Source: Glandiceps talaboti
Taxonomy: Eukaryota > Hemichordata > Enteropneusta > Spengelidae
Direction of reading: 5' to 3'
DNA: 64,000 nucleotides
NCBI RefSeq assembly: GCF_964340395.1
Contig: NC_135562.1
Span: forward strand, 17,628,985-17,692,984
In this document: one piece after another, positions 62,849 to 64,000 of the stretch
Layout: the number at the start of each line of letters is the position of its first letter
Numbering within the stretch: position 1 is the first letter of the stretch
Notes under the pieces: generated by a model
Databases searched by the model: none
What the model was told of the DNA's origin: nothing
Seen by the model: the letters and a program-made list of their open reading frames with translations, nothing else
Translations under genes and position numbers: made by a program

Positions 62849-63165
62849 GTTTGATATACGACGCACGGTTGGCTTTCTATCATTTGTCATTCCGAGGAAA
62901 ATAATGAGTGATATGTTACATAATTACTCACGGTATGTAGACATTACGACATGAAAATGAAAATACAATTAAAATTACACAAATTCAGTTTAAAAGTTGT
63001 TGCATGTCTTCTGTAACATTACAACTGTCTTCTGAAAATGTTAGAACCGTTGATTGCATAGTAGGGGTTTTCTTAATATTTGTTTGTATACGTATGTTAA
63101 ATCATCGGATCCTTTGAAGATATATCTTAAGTTTATAAGTTATATTAGTAAGTACAACACATAAA

Positions 63166-63855
63166 TATTCAGCAAAACTACACCCCAGTAGGTATAAATT
63201 CAATGTGTTTCCCATTAAGGCGGGTGATCATTTTTAACTGACTGGGGGCAGTATTTGTGGTTGGGGTTCATTTTGAAAAACAATACTTGAAGTGGGAGTC
63301 ATTTTGGAGAACACACCTGAAAGTGGAGGGTCACTGTGGAAAGCAAGAAGATAAGTGTATTTGTCCCATTGGTGTCATGGAATGGCTCCTAAACAACTGT
63401 AATGTGTCAAAATCTAATGCGGGAAGGACACACCTCTTGTACTCTCCTCATCCATATTTCCATATAAGCATCCGCCATGTGCACTATTTCTGAAGACACA
63501 TTTTGATATAAAGAGTTATATCCAGTGTATGTAATGACAGAGTCTCCCACATATACTCTTGTGTACTGAATAATAATATCCATCTTTCACAGATTCTAAA
63601 TAAACATGTGCAAAGAAAACATTTGCATGGGGTGAGCGGGAGGGGGGGGGTCATTTCGTCTTAACTAGGGGGGTGCCGGAGGCAGGGGATCAATTTGATA
63701 AAATCCACATTCAACTGCAACACACTGTACCTCACAGTCTGTTACATCTAATTTAATAAATGAACAAAAACTAAAATATGTAAACAAAAATTTAATTTTT
63801 TTAATTATCATTTTACGAACAATCAGTTATTTGTTAACAAACCTGTGGAGACTTA
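63166..63855. other. 3' flank of unit 2, no gene seen
   Basis: Unassigned sequence with a G-run near 63643. The open frame at 63257-63493 shows no domain. Confidence 0.4.
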
Positions 63856-63856
63856 A

Positions 63857-64000
63857 TGGGGCGAATGGTTAGAGTAGCCGGCTTGGAATCTGCAGGTTGC
63901 AGGTTCGAGCCCCATCACTGCCGTTTGTTTCTGAGTGGCTAAAGATTTGAACCACGACTGTGCCTCAGCCCACCCAGCTGTATAATTGGGGACCTGGTAG
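63857..64000 (+). mobile_element. tRNA-derived SINE, cut by the window end
   Basis: 'ggggcgaatggttagagtag' with A box TGGTTAGAGTAGCCGG and B box GGTTCGAGCCCC at tRNA spacing. It is followed by 'gcctcagcccacccagctgt' + 'ataattggggacctgg', which looks like one of the conserved central SINE domains. The acceptor stem does not close as a tRNA. Confidence 0.65.

Larger units (their letters stand above)
49877..63165 (+). repeat. Segmental duplication, unit 2
   Basis: Direct copy of 34287-46415, about 15.6 kb downstream. It carries its own insertions: the TIR element 52100-53936, a dispersed repeat 54000-54330, the MITE 57067-57329, the tandem repeat block 57600-58500 and an insertion near 62905-63048. 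It lacks the unit-1 blocks 35510-36945 and 42936-44733. Confidence 0.8.

Overview
This is animal nuclear DNA, not bacterial. Coding sequence is carried in small exons with GT/AG junctions in matching phase, separated by long AT-rich introns full of microsatellites and transposon relics. The gene families present (type II membrane C-type lectin, cytosolic sulfotransferase, GNAT acyltransferase, TIR and NHL proteins) and the mobile elements (Penelope-like, DIRS/Ngaro-like, CR1/jockey-like LINEs, tRNA-derived SINEs, many MITEs) suggest a marine invertebrate. A lancelet- or hemichordate-like deuterostome is my best guess, but the sequence does not settle the species.

Layout. About 0.19-8.9 kb (possibly to 10.5 kb) is a plus-strand C-type lectin gene: a signal-anchor exon, several Ser/Thr-rich stalk exons and a two-exon lectin domain. 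A [stalk exon + lectin exon] unit has been copied in tandem, and two of the copied lectin exons are broken. About 14.9-21.6 kb is a plus-strand cytosolic sulfotransferase in six recognisable exons, with a 19-bp minisatellite of about 1.1 kb in its first visible intron and a broken copy of its last exon downstream (23.1 kb). About 24.4-28.2 kb is a nest of foldback and TIR elements. About 29.9-33.5 kb holds a decayed cysteine-rich transposon-like gene (minus), a Penelope-like reverse transcriptase relic (plus), an open GNAT/GLYAT-like reading frame (plus) and a LINE endonuclease relic (minus).

The second half is dominated by a direct tandem segmental duplication: unit 1 about 34.29-46.4 kb, unit 2 about 49.88-63.17 kb. 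Each unit carries one intact six-exon plus-strand gene encoding a TIR domain, a SAM-like domain and a C-terminal NHL beta-propeller (527 and 525 residues). Every coding junction is phase 1 and in register in both copies. TIR+SAM is the pairing of the SARM1 family, but here TIR is N-terminal and a propeller replaces the ARM repeats. The intervening 3.5 kb holds a degenerate tyrosine-recombinase retrotransposon on the minus strand. The two units have received different later insertions: a 263-bp MITE and a tandem-repeat block in unit 2, and a 1.8-kb TIR element in unit 1.

A cell-surface lectin and two TIR receptor-like proteins fit an innate-immunity or cell-stress theme, but linkage is the only evidence connecting them. 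All similarity statements come from reading motifs by eye; no database search was possible.
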